From Desulfobacteraceae bacterium (GTDB lineage: Bacteria > Desulfobacterota > Desulfobacteria > Desulfobacterales > Desulfobacteraceae): 6,101 nt of DNA. The stretch lies in assembly GCA_003354055.1 (NCBI GenBank), contig PIVQ01000460.1:1-6101 (forward strand), read 5' to 3'. The notes under the pieces were generated by a model, which was not told the DNA's origin, ran no database searches, and saw only the letters and a list, made by a program, of their open reading frames with translations. Below, piece after piece: positions 5,301 to 6,101 of the stretch. The position numbers and the translations under genes were made by a program. The stretch's first letter is position 1, and the number at the start of each line of letters is the position of its first letter.

Positions 5301-6101
5301 CTACCGGAATTCGCCAGGGGTTATGCCCAGCTTCTTCATTCTGGACCAGAGCGTTTTCGGATTCATACCCAGCAGGCGAGCTGCCCCCTTTTCACCACTC
5401 ACCACATTCCGGGTTCGGCCAAGAGCCTCCCTAATATGCTTCAGCTGGAGTTCGTCCATGGTTAAAAAACCATTGGCGGATTTCTTTGGATCTGACTCGA
5501 CCTTTAGTTTAATCACAGGGCCGTTGGATTGAATCATGGATTTTTCAACCACATTTTTCAATTCCCTGATATTGCCTGGCCAGTCGTACTGCTGTAGGTT
5601 TTCCATGTCCTGGTGGCTGATCTGCTCCACGCGCTTGCCCATTTCCCGGCTGTACCGTTTTATAAAATGCCAGACCAGCAGAGGAATATCATCTGCTCTC
5701 CCTCTCAGGGGAGGAAGGGAAACTGGAAACACGTTCAACCTGTAGAACAGATCCTGGCGGAACCGCCCTTCTTTAACCGCTTCGCTTAAATCACGATTGG
5801 TTGCGGCGATGACCCTGACATCCACTTTAATTGTTTCTGTACTCCCCAGCCGCTCAAACCTGCCGTCCTCAAGAACCCTCAGCAGTTTGGCCTGAAGTTC
5901 AAGGGGCAGTTCGCTGACTTCATCCAGAAAGAGTGTGGAACGGTCGGCGGCCTGGAAGCGACCCTCCTGACTTGTGAGGGCGCCTGTATACGCCCCTTTT
6001 TCCCGGCCGAAAAGCTCGCTTTCAATCAGGGTGGCCGGAAGCGCCGCACAGTTGACATTGATGATGGCTCTGTTTTTTCTGGAACTTAAGTCATGGATGG
6101 C
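5301..6101 (-). CDS. Sigma-54-dependent transcriptional activator, 5' part outside window
   Basis: The visible 266 C-terminal residues are the AAA+ and DNA-binding parts of a bacterial enhancer-binding protein; the frame is open to the right edge, so Walker A and any sensor or receiver domain are not seen. In order (visible-fragment numbering): NVNCAALP at 15-22, ESELFGREKGAYTGA at 27-41 (the sigma-54-contacting GAFTGA loop, here GAYTGA), Walker B TLFLDEV at 56-62, VIAATNRDL (sensor I) at 97-105, FRQDLFYRLNVFPVSLPPLR with the arginine-finger region at 114-133, WPGNIRELKNVVEKS (sensor II) at 174-188, and a Fis-type helix-turn-helix GAARLLGMNPKTLWSRMKKL at 239-258. These parts couple ATP hydrolysis to open-complex formation by sigma-54 RNA polymerase. 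The gene ends 195 nt before the ABM gene in the same orientation and is the likely local regulator. The signal it senses cannot be inferred. Confidence 0.95.
   Translation of the reverse strand, partial: AIHDLSSRKNRAIINVNCAALPATLIESELFGREKGAYTGALTSQEGRFQAADRSTLFLDEVSELPLELQAKLLRVLEDGRFERLGSTETIKVDVRVIAATNRDLSEAVKEGRFRQDLFYRLNVFPVSLPPLRGRADDIPLLVWHFIKRYSREMGKRVEQISHQDMENLQQYDWPGNIRELKNVVEKSMIQSNGPVIKLKVESDPKKSANGFLTMDELQLKHIREALGRTRNVVSGEKGAARLLGMNPKTLWSRMKKLGITPGEFR

Noticed and set aside
5301..5825. The activator as a 174-aa protein starting at GTG 5825
   Set aside because: The same frame continues without a stop to the window edge and encodes GAYTGA and Walker B there, so this GTG is an internal valine.

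Overview
The window reads almost entirely on the minus strand and looks like part of a Gram-negative chromosome of roughly even base composition. The mix of a sigma-54 activator, a DUF3313-type lipoprotein, an outer-membrane barrel of the group databases call 'neuromedin U', and an exported metallo-beta-lactamase-fold (MBL) enzyme suggests a Desulfobacterota-like (deltaproteobacterial) organism. That assignment is inferred from gene content only; no rRNA or marker gene is present.

Layout in transcription order, from high to low coordinates: (1) 6101-5301, the C-terminal 266 residues of a sigma-54-dependent activator (AAA+ core plus Fis-type HTH), with its N-terminal sensor beyond the window; (2) 5300-5106, a 195-nt intergenic region with candidate control elements: a direct repeat, a weak IHF-like site, a 19-bp inverted repeat and a partial -24/-12 element; (3) 5105-4773, a small ABM-fold monooxygenase-like protein; (4) 4738-4064, a DUF3313-family lipoprotein; (5) 4041-2827, an outer-membrane beta-barrel; (6) 2806-965, a large unrecognised protein with a signal peptide, two membrane helices and two periplasmic domains; (7) 890-1, a secreted MBL-fold hydrolase that runs off the left edge.

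Genes 3 to 6 are separated by only 34, 22 and 20 nt, and the MBL gene follows after 74 nt, so they probably form one operon. Four of its five products carry export signals, and together they cover the outer membrane (barrel, and probably the lipoprotein), the inner membrane (the large protein) and the periplasm (the hydrolase). The only cytoplasmic member is the ABM-type protein. My working hypothesis is an envelope module, controlled by the adjacent activator, that takes up, exports or transforms a small, perhaps aromatic or quinone-like, compound. The families are reasonably clear; the substrate and the joint function are not visible in the sequence. I see no RNA genes, mobile elements, CRISPR arrays or convincing intrinsic terminators.
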